The notes under the pieces: model-generated
What the model was told of the DNA's origin: nothing
Databases searched by the model: none
The model's input: the letters and a program-made list of their open reading frames with translations, nothing else
Assembly (NCBI RefSeq): GCF_026891095.1
Contig: NZ_JAPTNL010000017.1
Location: 1-64,000 of the forward strand
Direction of reading: 5' to 3'
Source of the DNA: Roseovarius salincola
Lineage (GTDB): Bacteria > Pseudomonadota > Alphaproteobacteria > Rhodobacterales > Rhodobacteraceae
Length of the DNA: 64,000 nt
Program-made: the position numbers and the translations under genes
In this document: one piece after another, positions 34,759 through 44,170 of the stretch
Position numbering within the stretch: position 1 is the first letter of the stretch
Layout of the letters: every line of letters starts with the position of its first letter

Positions 34759-36484
34759 TTTCCTCGCGCCTCAATGTCTGGGACATGTCGAGATAAGCCT
34801 CGATCACCGCCGCCTCCGAGACCACGCCGATCAGCCGCCCGCTGTCGCGTTCGATGACCGGGATCGCATCGCCGACGAATCCGCGCAGCGCCTGCATCGC
34901 CTCAAGCACCGTGGTCGTGTCGTCGAAGGTCAGCGCGGGCTTATGCAGGGCGCTGTCCCAATCGGCGGCCGCATCCGCGGCCCGCAGCACTCCGGCGAAC
35001 CGCCCCGCATCGTCGCGGATATAGGCTTCGTTCCAGTCCGACGCGGCCAGCCGGGCGCGCACCGCGCCGATGGCCTCGCCGGTGCCCGCCAGCACCATGC
35101 CCCGCGTCAGGCAATCCGTCACCGGCATCGCCTGCAGGCGGGCGCGTTCGCGCCCCGCCGACAGGTCGGCGCCGCGCCGCGCCATCTGCACATCGAACAG
35201 CGAGCGCCCGAAGAACCGGTGCGAGATCAGGTTCGAGAACACCACCGCCACCATGGCGGCGATGGTGATGTCGTAGTTGCGGGTCAGCTCGAACACGATC
35301 AGGATCGTGGTCAGCGGCGCGCCGATCACCGGGCTGGTCAGGGCCATCATGCCGCAGATCGCATAGACCGCCACCCCCGACGTGGCCAGCAGCGCGCTGG
35401 CATCCAGCGCCGTCCAGAACAGCGCCCCGAACAGGATCCCGATCAGCAGCGCCGGGCTGAACACACCGCCAACAAAGCCGAACCCGATGCACAGCGCCGT
35501 CAGAACCAGCTTGGCCAGCACCAGGATCGCCAGCTCGCCCGCGCCAAATGCGCCCTCGATGGTGGCAAAGCGCAGCGCCTCCTTGCCGATGCCCAGCACG
35601 TCGGGCAGCCACAGCGCCGTAAGTCCCACGGCCAGCCCCGCCACCATCGGGCGCAACAGTGCGGGAATGGGGCTTGCGGCGGCATGGGCAGCGATGCGCA
35701 GGATCAGGCGCATGAACAGGATCGCCAGCACCGCGCAAAGCAGCCCGAGGATGGCGAACAGCACGAATTCATGGCCGTGGCGCACGCCGTCGAACTGCAA
35801 CAGGAACAGTGCCGGGCGCTCGAATATGACATTGGCAAAGACATAGCCGGTGGCGGCGGCCACGGTGGTGGGGGCGAAGGCCTGTGTCGAATAGTGGCGC
35901 AAGACCACTTCATGGGCAAAGACCAGCCCGGCGATCGGCGCGTTGAACGCCGTCGAGATCGCCGCCGCCACGCCGCAGGCCACCGCTATGGCGGGCAGGT
36001 TGGGCACCGCCAGCCCCAGCCGCCGCACGGTCCCGCCCAGCATCGCGCCCAGATAGACCATCGGCCCGTATTGCCCCACCGAGGCCCCGAACCCCAGCGA
36101 CACCATCGCGGCCAGCGTCGAGGCGAGACCGTCGCGCAGCGGCGGCATCGCGCGCTCGAACTGGACCGCCTCGATCACGTCGGGCGGGCCGAGCGGACGG
36201 CGCGCGCGTGACAGATAGCGCAGGATCAGCGCCACGATCAGGCCTCCGGCGGCGGGCACCAGCACCGTCGCCAGCGCCATCACCACCCGCGATGCCTCGT
36301 ATTGGACGCGGGCGCGCGGGGCGATCAGCAGGCGGTCGTTGAGCCAGAGCACCGCATCGGTCAGCCCGATCGCCGCCAGCGAGGCCAGCGCCCCGACCAC
36401 AAGTGCGCAAAGCGTGAGAATGACGGCGCGATGGGCCGGATGGGCCATGCGCGGGCCTGCGGTATTGCCCGGGGCAGCCGTCAT
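34745..36484 (-). CDS. ClC-family chloride transporter with CBS domains
   Basis: 579 residues: about ten to twelve hydrophobic helices (20-420) and two C-terminal CBS repeats (about 450-575). GGVFSPALLIG (339-349) is the family filter motif. The other filter motifs differ: GSGIP is GPPDV (99-103) and GREGP is GQYGP (137-141), so the gating glutamate is replaced by Y139. This predicts altered ion choice or ungated transport. ATG 36484 was chosen; its 3' end overlaps the binding-protein start. It could be an anion channel rather than a proton exchanger. Confidence 0.9.
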   Translation of the reverse strand: MTAAPGNTAGPRMAHPAHRAVILTLCALVVGALASLAAIGLTDAVLWLNDRLLIAPRARVQYEASRVVMALATVLVPAAGGLIVALILRYLSRARRPLGPPDVIEAVQFERAMPPLRDGLASTLAAMVSLGFGASVGQYGPMVYLGAMLGGTVRRLGLAVPNLPAIAVACGVAAAISTAFNAPIAGLVFAHEVVLRHYSTQAFAPTTVAAATGYVFANVIFERPALFLLQFDGVRHGHEFVLFAILGLLCAVLAILFMRLILRIAAHAAASPIPALLRPMVAGLAVGLTALWLPDVLGIGKEALRFATIEGAFGAGELAILVLAKLVLTALCIGFGFVGGVFSPALLIGILFGALFWTALDASALLATSGVAVYAICGMMALTSPVIGAPLTTILIVFELTRNYDITIAAMVAVVFSNLISHRFFGRSLFDVQMARRGADLSAGRERARLQAMPVTDCLTRGMVLAGTGEAIGAVRARLAASDWNEAYIRDDAGRFAGVLRAADAAADWDSALHKPALTFDDTTTVLEAMQALRGFVGDAIPVIERDSGRLIGVVSEAAVIEAYLDMSQTLRREENAVL

Positions 36485-36522
36485 GCGGGCCAGTCTTGTC
36501 CAGTTGCGCCCATGGTGCAATC

Positions 36523-36556
36523 AAAAGAAAACCGCCCGCCGGGTTGCGGCGGGCGG
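36523..36556 (-). terminator. Intrinsic terminator of the ctpA operon
   Basis: CCGCCCGCC (36532-36540) pairs with GGCGGGCGG (36548-36556) across a 7-base loop, and the minus strand continues TTTTCTTTT (36523-36531). This is a classic rho-independent terminator, 37 bases after the ctpA stop, and it separates the rsfS-ctpA unit from the ClC gene. Confidence 0.85.
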
Positions 36557-36592
36557 CTGTCGGGCTGTTTCGCTGTTGCGGCGCGCCGGCGG

Positions 36593-37933
36593 TTACTTCG
36601 ACAGCGGATCGCCGCTCAGGGTCCGGAAACCCTTGAGGATGTCGATGGCATAGGCCAGCTGATAGTCTTCCTCGCGCAGCTTGGCGGCGGCTTCGGCGCG
36701 GGCGCGCTCCTCTTCGACCTGGCGCGCCTCGTCCTCGGACAGGCTGTCATTGTCCAGCCGCCCGCGCAGATCCGCCTCAAAGCGGGCGAGCGGTGTCTGC
36801 TCTTCGCTTTCCTCTTCCTCAGGGGCGCGGCGGGGTTGCGCCACCACGATGTCGGGCGAGACGCCCAGCGCCTGGATCGAGCGGCCCGACGGCGTGTAAT
36901 AGCGCGCTGTGGTCAGGCGCATCGCGCCGTCTCCGCGCAGCGGCATCACGGTCTGCACCGATCCCTTGCCAAAGCTCTTGGTGCCGACCACGATGGCGCG
37001 GTGATGGTCCTGCAAGGCGCCGGCGACGATCTCCGAGGCCGAGGCCGAGCCGCCATTGATCAGCACGACGATCGGCTTGCCGTCGATCAGATCGCCCGCC
37101 GTGGCGTTGAAACGCTCGCCCTCCTCGGGGTTGCGGCCACGGGTGCTGACAATCTCGCCCTTGTCGAGGAAAGCGTCCGAGACCTTGATCGCCTGGGTCA
37201 GCAGGCCGCCGGGATTGTTGCGCAGGTCCAGCACGATCCCGTCGACATTCTCGAGCCCGCCCGCGGCCTCGGCCTGCTCTTCCAGCCCGCTCTTCAGGTT
37301 CTTCGAGGTCTGGTCGTTGAAGGTCGTGACGCGCAGCACGATGGCATTCTGTTCGGTGCGCGCGCGCACCGCCGTAAGCTTGATCGTGTCGCGGATGATC
37401 GACACTTCAAAGGGTTCCGCTTCGCCTTCGCGCACCACGGTGATCAGGATTTCGCTGCCCACCGGGCCGCGCATGAGGTCCACCGCCTCGTCCAGGGTCA
37501 TGCCCAGAACGCTTTCGCCATCCACATGGGTGATGAAATCGCCCGCCTCGATCCCGGCATTGTCGGCCGGTGTGCCGTCGATCGGCGACACCACCTTGAC
37601 GAAGCCGTCTTCCTGCGTGACCTCGATCCCCAGCCCGCCGAACTCGCCGCGGGTCTGGACCCGCATATCGGCGGCATCGTCGGGCGAAAGGTAGCTGGAA
37701 TGCGGATCGAGCGAGGTCAGCATGCCGTTGATCGCGGCCTTGATCAGTTCGGATTCGTCGACTTCCTCGACATATTGCGAGCGGATCCTCTCGAAAATGT
37801 CGCCGAACAGGTCAAGCTGCTCATAGACGTTCGAGGGGCGTGATTCCTGCGCCAGAAGCGGGGCGGCGACCTGTGTGGTCACGATGATCCCGGTCAGGGT
37901 TCCGGCGGCTGCGGCCATCAGGAATTTCTTCAT
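36593..37933 (-). CDS. ctpA: C-terminal processing peptidase (S41)
   Basis: 446 residues: signal segment (1 to about 28), PDZ domain (about 95-175, GGLGIEVTQEDGFVKVVSPI) and an S41 protease domain with catalytic Ser in GGSASASEIVAGAL and Lys in GTKSFGKGSVQTV. A charged C-terminal tail (EEEESEEQ, then coiled helix) follows. It trims periplasmic or envelope proteins at the C-terminus. It follows envC with a 3-base gap, the usual order in this group, and ends at a strong terminator. Confidence 0.95.
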   Translation of the reverse strand: MKKFLMAAAAGTLTGIIVTTQVAAPLLAQESRPSNVYEQLDLFGDIFERIRSQYVEEVDESELIKAAINGMLTSLDPHSSYLSPDDAADMRVQTRGEFGGLGIEVTQEDGFVKVVSPIDGTPADNAGIEAGDFITHVDGESVLGMTLDEAVDLMRGPVGSEILITVVREGEAEPFEVSIIRDTIKLTAVRARTEQNAIVLRVTTFNDQTSKNLKSGLEEQAEAAGGLENVDGIVLDLRNNPGGLLTQAIKVSDAFLDKGEIVSTRGRNPEEGERFNATAGDLIDGKPIVVLINGGSASASEIVAGALQDHHRAIVVGTKSFGKGSVQTVMPLRGDGAMRLTTARYYTPSGRSIQALGVSPDIVVAQPRRAPEEEESEEQTPLARFEADLRGRLDNDSLSEDEARQVEEERARAEAAAKLREEDYQLAYAIDILKGFRTLSGDPLSK

Positions 37934-37936
37934 CGG

Positions 37937-39073
37937 TCAGTCATCCTTGTCTGTCCTGAACCACTCCAGCAGGTCCACCGGAGTGTTGTTTTCTCTCAGC
38001 TCCATATAGAGCGTTTCGGTCTGCCTCGCACCCGTATCCTGGTCGGCGGCGTTCAGCACCACATCTTCGGTGCCATCAGCGCCGCCCATCAGGCCCACCG
38101 GGCTGCCGCCCGGAAGCACCTGTCCCGTCTCACCATAAACCACGTCGAGCCCCGCCAGCACCAGCAAAAATCCGGCCTGCGGTTCGAGGATGATCACGTT
38201 TCCGTAATCCAGAAGCGGCCCGCGATAGCGCACGGTCGCCGCAGTCGGGGTGGTCACGAGCGCGCGCGGGCGCGTCACCAGCACCACGCCGGGGCGGGTG
38301 ATCCCGGCGGCGTCGGCCTCGCCCGGACGGCGCAGGATGCGCCCGTCGACCGGCAGCGCAAGCTTTCCCTTGCGGTCCTCGATCCCCGGCAGGCTGCCCG
38401 GAACCTCGTTCTCGGCGATCTGGGACAGGCCGCTGGCGAAGCCCTCCAGCGTATCGGTCGAGGCGATCAGCAGCGCGGTCTTGAGCGGGTCCGCGCTGAA
38501 GCGGCGCGGCAGGTCGGTGCGGTCGGCGATGGCCTGGCTGAGGGCTGTGCGCGCCGCCTGCACGCCGGTCAGTCCCTTTTGCAGCTTGTCGGCGGCATTT
38601 TGCTGAAGCATCCGCAACATGCCGACCTCCTCGAGCTTGGCGCGCAGCGTGTCTGCGCGGGCATTGAGCGCAGGCGCGACATCCGCCACGATCATCCCCG
38701 AACGCGCCGTGCCCACCGGCCCGGCGGGATGCAGCATCAGGACCGGCGCGGGGCTCTCGCCCATCGCCATCAGCACGCCCAGCAATTGCGCGACCTCGTC
38801 TTCGCGCGCGGCCAGCTCGCGGCTCAGCGTCTGCTCGCGGATCGCGGCGCGGCGCAGCCCCTCGCGCATGGCCTGCAAGCCGTCCTCGTAGGCGTGGATC
38901 GTTTCGGACAAAGCCTTGACGCGGTTGCGCGCGCCCTCGGTCGCCTCCAGCAGGGCGCTGGCCCGCGCCAGCCGGTCGGCGGCGGCGCGCGCATCGCTGG
39001 CCGGATCGCCGCTTGGCTGCGCGCTCGCGCCAAAGGCCATCAGAAGCCCGATGAGAAGCGCGCCCAGCCTCAT
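37937..39073 (-). CDS. envC: EnvC-like murein hydrolase activator
   Basis: 378 residues: signal peptide (1 to about 18), long coiled-coil region (about 25-200) and a LytM/M23-type domain (about 255-370). The usual zinc ligands are not preserved: where active enzymes have YGNxVxIDHG the sequence reads DYGNVIILEPQAGF, so it is a catalytically inactive EnvC that activates amidases during cell division. It overlaps gpmI by four bases upstream and touches ctpA downstream. Confidence 0.9.
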   Translation of the reverse strand: MRLGALLIGLLMAFGASAQPSGDPASDARAAADRLARASALLEATEGARNRVKALSETIHAYEDGLQAMREGLRRAAIREQTLSRELAAREDEVAQLLGVLMAMGESPAPVLMLHPAGPVGTARSGMIVADVAPALNARADTLRAKLEEVGMLRMLQQNAADKLQKGLTGVQAARTALSQAIADRTDLPRRFSADPLKTALLIASTDTLEGFASGLSQIAENEVPGSLPGIEDRKGKLALPVDGRILRRPGEADAAGITRPGVVLVTRPRALVTTPTAATVRYRGPLLDYGNVIILEPQAGFLLVLAGLDVVYGETGQVLPGGSPVGLMGGADGTEDVVLNAADQDTGARQTETLYMELRENNTPVDLLEWFRTDKDD

Positions 39074-40587
39074 GTCTGCAACAGGCTCTGCCCGGTCATT
39101 TCATCGGGCTTGGGCAGGCCCATCAGCTCCAGCACCGTCGGCGCCAGATCCGCCAGCCGGCCCGCGCGCAGCCGAGTGCCAGCCGGCCCGCCGACCAGGA
39201 TCGCGGGCACCGGGTTGAGCGTATGCGCGGTATGTGGCCCGCCGGTTTCTGGGTCCACCATCATCTCGCAATTGCCGTGATCGGCGGTCACGATCATCGC
39301 GCCGCCCTCGCGTTCCAGCGCCTCCATCACCCGGCCAAGGCCAAGATCCACCGCCTCGCAGGCAGCCATCGCGGCCTTGAGATCGCCGGTATGGCCGACC
39401 ATGTCCGGGTTGGCGTAGTTCACCACGATCAGGTCGAAGGCGTCTTCGATGGCGCGCACAAGGTGATCGGTCACCTCCGCGGCGCTCATCTCGGGTTGCT
39501 GATCATAGGTCGCCACCTTGGGCGAGGGCGCCATATAGCGTTCCTCGCCGGGTTCGGGGTCCTCCTTGCCGCCATTGAGGAAGAAGGTCACATGCGGGTA
39601 TTTCTCGGTTTCGGCCAGGTGGAACTGCCGCTTGCCCTGCTTGGCGACCCACTCGCCCAGCGTGTTGACGATCTCGCGCGCCGGAAAGACCGTGCGCATA
39701 TAGCGGTTGTGATCCTCGGAATATTCCACCATCCCCAGCATCGCCGCCCAATCCGGGCGCGGTGCGGCGTCAAAGGCGTCAAACGCCGGATCGCCCACCG
39801 CGCTCAGGATTTCCCGCGCGCGATCGGCGCGGAAATTGAGGCAGAAGAACCCGTCGCCATCGCGCGCACCGGCATAATCGCCGATCACCGTGGGGCTGAC
39901 GAATTCATCTGTTTCCGAGCGCGCATAGGCATTCGTCACCGCGATGCGCGCGCTGCTGGCGCGCGGCCCCCTGGCGTGGATCATCGCCTGATAGGCCTCT
40001 TCCACGCGCTCCCAGCGGTTGTCGCGGTCCATCGCGAAATAGCGCCCGATCACCGTGGCGATGGTGACGCCCTCGCCCAGCCGCGGTTCAAGCCGCTCCA
40101 GATAGCTGCGGGTGGATTTGGGCAGGACGTCGCGCCCGTCGGTCAGCGCGTGCAGGGCCACCGGCACCCCTTCATCCGCCAGCGCGCGGGCGGCGGCGAC
40201 AATGTGGTCGATATGGCCATGCACGCCGCCATCCGACACCAGCCCCATAAGATGCGCGGTGCCGCCGGTTTCCAGCATCCGGGCGATGAAATCCTGCAAG
40301 GCGGCGTTGCGCCGAAAACTGCCATCCTCGATCGCAAGGTCGATCTGCCCCAGATCCATCGCCACCACGCGCCCCGCGCCGATATTGGTATGACCCACTT
40401 CGGAATTGCCCATCTGCCCCGTCGGCAGGCCCACATCGGGGCCGTGGGTGATCAGGGTGGAATGCGGGCAGGTGGCCATCAGGCGGTCGAAATGCGGGGT
40501 GTCGGCCAGCACCGGCGCATTGGCCTCACGGCGCTCCGAAAGGCCCCAGCCGTCGAGAATGCACAGGACAACGGGTTTGGCGCTCAT
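39070..40587 (-). CDS. gpmI: 2,3-bisphosphoglycerate-independent phosphoglycerate mutase
   Basis: 505 residues, the normal size. It interconverts 3- and 2-phosphoglycerate in glycolysis and gluconeogenesis, using two metal ions and a phosphoserine. The N-terminal LCILDGWGLSE metal motif, nucleophile S62 (GQMGNSEVGHTNIGAGR) and the C-terminal VTADHGNCE and GGPHTAHTLNPVP metal sites are all intact. It begins the gpmI-envC-ctpA cluster, 162 bases after rlmH. Confidence 0.97.
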   Translation of the reverse strand: MSAKPVVLCILDGWGLSERREANAPVLADTPHFDRLMATCPHSTLITHGPDVGLPTGQMGNSEVGHTNIGAGRVVAMDLGQIDLAIEDGSFRRNAALQDFIARMLETGGTAHLMGLVSDGGVHGHIDHIVAAARALADEGVPVALHALTDGRDVLPKSTRSYLERLEPRLGEGVTIATVIGRYFAMDRDNRWERVEEAYQAMIHARGPRASSARIAVTNAYARSETDEFVSPTVIGDYAGARDGDGFFCLNFRADRAREILSAVGDPAFDAFDAAPRPDWAAMLGMVEYSEDHNRYMRTVFPAREIVNTLGEWVAKQGKRQFHLAETEKYPHVTFFLNGGKEDPEPGEERYMAPSPKVATYDQQPEMSAAEVTDHLVRAIEDAFDLIVVNYANPDMVGHTGDLKAAMAACEAVDLGLGRVMEALEREGGAMIVTADHGNCEMMVDPETGGPHTAHTLNPVPAILVGGPAGTRLRAGRLADLAPTVLELMGLPKPDEMTGQSLLQT

Positions 40588-40622
40588 GATGGTTTGCTCC
40601 TGCCTGAATGCGGGCCTTCTAA

Positions 40623-40647
40623 CGCTTCACGGCGCCGGGGTGAAGCG
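40623..40647 (-). terminator. Hairpin in the rlmH-gpmI gap
   Basis: CGCTTCAC (40623-40630) pairs perfectly with GTGAAGCG (40640-40647). It lies about 100 bases after the rlmH stop and 36 bases before the gpmI start on the minus strand. There is no T-tract, so it may be an attenuator or a weak terminator. Confidence 0.35.
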
Positions 40648-40749
40648 CAGAAAGCACCGCGCCCGGAATGGCAGTGGCTAGACGCTGTCGAAAACGCTGT
40701 GGCATGAGGGCCGCCATACGCGCCCTCGGCAAGACCTCGCCGACCGCGC

Positions 40750-41220
40750 CTATGCCCGGTGATAGGGGCTGCCCGCCAGGATCGAGGCGGCGCGGTAAAG
40801 CTGTTCGGCCAGCATCGCGCGCGCCAGAAGATGCGGCCAGACCATCGCGCCGAAAGACAGGCTGAAATCGGCCCGCGCCCGCAGCTCGGGGGCGATCCCG
40901 TCGGCGCCGCCGATGATGAAGGCCAGATCGCCGCGCCCCTCGTCGCGCCAGCCCGCCAGCCGCCTGGCGAAATCGGGCGAGGACATCACCGTGCCGCGCT
41001 CGTCCAATGCGGCGATCAGCGCGCCATCGGGAAGGCCGCGCTCCAGCAGCGCCGCTTCGCCCGCCCGCCCGCCGCCCTTGCGGTCTTCGACCTCGCGCAT
41101 GGAAATCGGGCCAAGCCCCAAGGGCCGGCCCGTCCGGTCAAAGCGGGTCATGTAGTCGTCGATCAAGTCGCGTTCCGGGCCGGTCTTGACCCGGCCCACC
41201 GCGCAGATATGGACGCGCAT
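40750..41220 (-). CDS. rlmH: 23S rRNA pseudouridine-1915 N3-methyltransferase RlmH
   Basis: 156 residues, an SPOUT-class methyltransferase that modifies helix 69 of 23S rRNA in the 70S ribosome. The knot region FIIGGADGIAPELRARAD and the C-terminal LSFGAMVWPHLLARAMLAEQ, then LYRAASILAGSPYHR, are family signatures. Its ATG directly follows the rsfS stop, the standard pairing. Confidence 0.97.
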   Translation of the reverse strand: MRVHICAVGRVKTGPERDLIDDYMTRFDRTGRPLGLGPISMREVEDRKGGGRAGEAALLERGLPDGALIAALDERGTVMSSPDFARRLAGWRDEGRGDLAFIIGGADGIAPELRARADFSLSFGAMVWPHLLARAMLAEQLYRAASILAGSPYHRA

Positions 41221-41586
41221 TCAGCTTTCGGCGGTCGCGGCGGCCCGTGCGGGCTGCCACATTTTCTCAAGCTGATAGAACTCGCGCACCTCGGGGCGGA
41301 ACACATGGACGATCACGTCGCCCGTGTCGATCAGCACCCAGTCGCCCGCGTCCTTGCCCTCGATCTTGCTCAGGATGCCGAACTCGTGCTTGAGCCGGTC
41401 GGCCAGCTTCTCGGAAATCGAGGAAACCTGGCGCGAGGACCGGCCCGAGCAGATCACCATGTAGTCGGCCATCGCGGATTTGCCGCGAAGGTCGATCTGC
41501 ACGATCTCTTCGGCCTTGTCTTCGTCAAGTGAGGTCAGGATGCGGTCAAGCTGCGCTTCGCTTGTCACGTCCATCACGGGCGCCAT
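41221..41586 (-). CDS. rsfS: Ribosomal silencing factor RsfS
   Basis: 121 residues from ATG 41586. It binds ribosomal protein L14 and keeps subunits apart when nutrients are scarce. The family core is clear: ILTSLDEDKAEEIVQIDLRG, SAMADYMVICSGRSSRQV and GDWVLIDTGDVIVHVF. Start choice is uncertain: 41574 or a longer form are possible because the frame is open to 41712, but conservation begins near here and GGGGG precedes this ATG. It is immediately followed by rlmH. Confidence 0.93.
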   Translation of the reverse strand: MAPVMDVTSEAQLDRILTSLDEDKAEEIVQIDLRGKSAMADYMVICSGRSSRQVSSISEKLADRLKHEFGILSKIEGKDAGDWVLIDTGDVIVHVFRPEVREFYQLEKMWQPARAAATAES

Positions 41587-41808
41587 GACGGCCGCCCCCT
41601 GTTCAGCAGCTCCGGCCGCATCGGTCGTAAAAGACAGGACATAGTCCTCCTTCGTTGCACACCGCTCATCGCCCCGGTGCCGGGCCTGATAACAAGGTAG
41701 CAAGTGATGCATGTCTTTTCAATGAATCGAAATGAATTGCGGCCATAACGCGCCAATGGGCGTTGCCGATCTGCCAATGCCGGATGCGCGGGGCGGCGTG
41801 CGCCTCTG

Positions 41809-43110
41809 TCACGCCTCGTCCAGCATTCGCACCTCGCGCTGCGGGAAGGGGATCGAGATGCCGTGCTCCTGGAACGCATCCCACAGCGCAAGATAGACAT
41901 TGCCGCGGATATTGGTCAGCCCGCCGGTCGGATCCCTGATCCAGAAACGCAGCAGGTAATCGACACTGCTGTCGCCAAAGCCCACGATATGGCAGACCGG
42001 CGGCTTGAATTCCAACACCCGCTCGACGCTCTTGGCGGCGTCGATGGCGATCCGGCGCACCTTGTGGGGGTCGTCCGAATAGGCGGTGCCGAATTCGATG
42101 TCGAGCCGCACGTAATCGTTGGAATGCGACCAGTTGACCACCTGCCCGGTAATCAGGTCCTCGTTGGGAATGAGATATTCGCGCCCGTCGCGCGTGGTGA
42201 TCGACACGTAGCGCGCCCCAAGGCTGTTGATCCAGCCGAAGGTCTCGCCCAGCGAGATCACGTCGCCCGGCTTGATCGAGCGATCGAGCAGCAGGATCAC
42301 CCCCGAAACCAGGTTCGACACCACCTTTTGCAGGCCAAAGCCAAGCCCGACACCGATCGCGCCCGACAGCACCGCCAGCCCCGTCAGGTCCACGCCCACC
42401 GCCCTGAGCCCGATGAAGAAGGCCGCGCCGTAAAGCAGCACCTGAAGGATCTTTTCGGCCAGCACCTGCATCGAGGGCGAGATTTCCTCGTTGCGCCGGA
42501 TCTGCGCGGCACTGCTGCGCGACAGGAACCGCGCGCCGAACATCAGCACCGCCAGCACCGTGATCGCCTGCAACACCAGCCACACCGACAGGCGCATGTC
42601 GCCCAGGTCGATGGCGATCCGGTCCAGCAACGCCTGCGTATCGTCGGTCAGGCCCAGGATGCTGAGCGTCACCCATGTCCAGGCCGCATAGCGCACCACG
42701 CTGCGCAGGAAGCCGTTGACGATCAGCCTTGTCGCCAGTGCGATCAGCAGCCAGGCCAGCGCCAGGTTGCCAAGGACCGTCAGCAGGTAGGACCGGCTTG
42801 GCCATGTCATGGCCTGCATGGCCCAGACCGTCGGCCAGATCGTCAGCACGAACAGGATCAGCCGAAACCGCCGGTGCAGCATGACCAGCAGGCGCAGCCG
42901 CCACTTGGGCCAGCCCTCGCGCGCGCGAATCCACGCATGCAGCCGCGGGCCAAGCAGCCGCGCCAGCAGATGCGCGGCCAGGAACAGGGTGGCGGCGATG
43001 GCGATCTGGTAGATGTTCCAGGGTCGCATCAACTGATCAGCAAGAATCTGCGCCTTCAGCCAGAGGCCGGTGGCGATCTCCTGCGAGGTTTCAAGTGCGT
43101 TCTCTTCCAT
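41809..43110 (-). CDS. MscS-family mechanosensitive channel
   Basis: 433 residues with about five hydrophobic helices before the MscS core. The pore helix GLAVLSGAIGVGLGFGLQKVVSNLVSG is followed by the beta domain (SIKPGDVISLG, GWINSLGARYVSITTRDGRE, LIPNEDLITGQVVNWSHS) and the C-terminal cage region. It releases solutes when membrane tension rises after osmotic downshift. A GTG-ATG pair at its 5' end leaves one-residue ambiguity. It is divergent from a deacetylase-family gene. Confidence 0.92.
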   Translation of the reverse strand: MEENALETSQEIATGLWLKAQILADQLMRPWNIYQIAIAATLFLAAHLLARLLGPRLHAWIRAREGWPKWRLRLLVMLHRRFRLILFVLTIWPTVWAMQAMTWPSRSYLLTVLGNLALAWLLIALATRLIVNGFLRSVVRYAAWTWVTLSILGLTDDTQALLDRIAIDLGDMRLSVWLVLQAITVLAVLMFGARFLSRSSAAQIRRNEEISPSMQVLAEKILQVLLYGAAFFIGLRAVGVDLTGLAVLSGAIGVGLGFGLQKVVSNLVSGVILLLDRSIKPGDVISLGETFGWINSLGARYVSITTRDGREYLIPNEDLITGQVVNWSHSNDYVRLDIEFGTAYSDDPHKVRRIAIDAAKSVERVLEFKPPVCHIVGFGDSSVDYLLRFWIRDPTGGLTNIRGNVYLALWDAFQEHGISIPFPQREVRMLDEA

Positions 43111-43209
43111 CACCCGGAAGGATTACACGCAGGCGATCCGTCAACAAGCCTGCTCTGGACAAAGCGGGGCCAAGACGTTCATTTACCTCCCAAACCAGTG
43201 GAGGCCATG

Positions 43210-44136
43210 ATGACGACAGCGATGATCACCCATTCCGACTGCCTTTCGCATGTCACCCCGCCGGGGCATCCCGAACAGGTGGCGCGGCTCGAACGGGTGC
43301 TGGCGGCGTTGCAGGGGCGCACGCTCGAGCAGATCGAAGCGCCGCTGGCGCGGATCGAGGATCTTCTGCTCTGTCACCCGCAGGACCATATCGACCATAT
43401 TCGTGCCGCCGAACCCGAGGACGGCATCGCGCAGCTCGATCCCGATACCTGGATGTCGCCCGGTTCGGTCGATGCGGCGCTGCGCGGCGTCGGCGGCGCG
43501 CTGGCCGGGGTCGACATGGTGCTGGCGGGCAAGGCCGCCAATGCCTTCCTCGCCACCCGCCCGCCAGGGCATCACGCCGAAACCGCCAGGACGATGGGGT
43601 TTTGCCTCTTTGGCACTGTCGCCATCGCCGCGCGTCACGCGATGGAGCGCCACGGGCTCAGCCGTGTCGCGGTGGTGGATTTCGATGTGCATCACGGCAA
43701 TGGCACGCAGGATCTTCTGTGGTCCGAGAAACGCAGCCTGTTCATCTCGTCGCATCAATACCCGCTCTGGCCCGGCTCTGGCCCGGCCAGCGATACCGGC
43801 GCCCATGGCAACGTGATCAACCTGCCGCTCGATCCGGGCACCAATGGCGCGGCCTTCCGCGCCGCCTACGAGGAAACGGTGTTTCCCGCGCTCGACGCCT
43901 TCGCGCCCGAATTGCTGCTGATCTCGGCCGGGTTCGATGCCCATCAGGACGACCCTCTGGCGGGCCTGCGCCTGACCGAGGATGATTTCGCCTGGGTCAC
44001 CGGGCGGCTGTGCGACCTGGCCGACACCCATTGCGGCGGGCGCGTGGTCTCGTGCCTCGAAGGGGGTTATGACCTCGATGCGCTGGCCGCAAGCACGGCG
44101 GCCCATGTGGATGTGCTGATCGCGCGCGGCGCCTGA
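43210..44136 (+). CDS. Histone-deacetylase-family (acetoin utilisation / acetylpolyamine type) hydrolase
   Basis: 308 residues of the arginase-like deacetylase superfamily. The active-site TRPPGHHAE carries the tandem His pair, and zinc ligands are seen in VVDFDVHHGNGT and in AGFDAHQDDPL. GGYD near the end is also conserved. It is a zinc amidohydrolase of small acetylated molecules, perhaps acetylpolyamines or acetylated lysines; the substrate is not set by sequence. GGAGG fits ATG 43210 better than the ATG three bases earlier. A hairpin follows the stop. Confidence 0.9.
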   Translation: MTTAMITHSDCLSHVTPPGHPEQVARLERVLAALQGRTLEQIEAPLARIEDLLLCHPQDHIDHIRAAEPEDGIAQLDPDTWMSPGSVDAALRGVGGALAGVDMVLAGKAANAFLATRPPGHHAETARTMGFCLFGTVAIAARHAMERHGLSRVAVVDFDVHHGNGTQDLLWSEKRSLFISSHQYPLWPGSGPASDTGAHGNVINLPLDPGTNGAAFRAAYEETVFPALDAFAPELLLISAGFDAHQDDPLAGLRLTEDDFAWVTGRLCDLADTHCGGRVVSCLEGGYDLDALAASTAAHVDVLIARGA

Positions 44137-44142
44137 CGGGAC

Positions 44143-44170
44143 AGGCGCGCGCGCCGATCAGCGCGCGCCT
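44143..44170. terminator. Hairpin between convergent deacetylase and stress-protein genes
   Basis: AGGCGCGCGC (44143-44152) pairs with GCGCGCGCCT (44161-44170), a 10-base stem with an 8-base loop, lying between two convergent stops. There is no T-tract, but the position suggests a bidirectional terminator. Confidence 0.45.
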
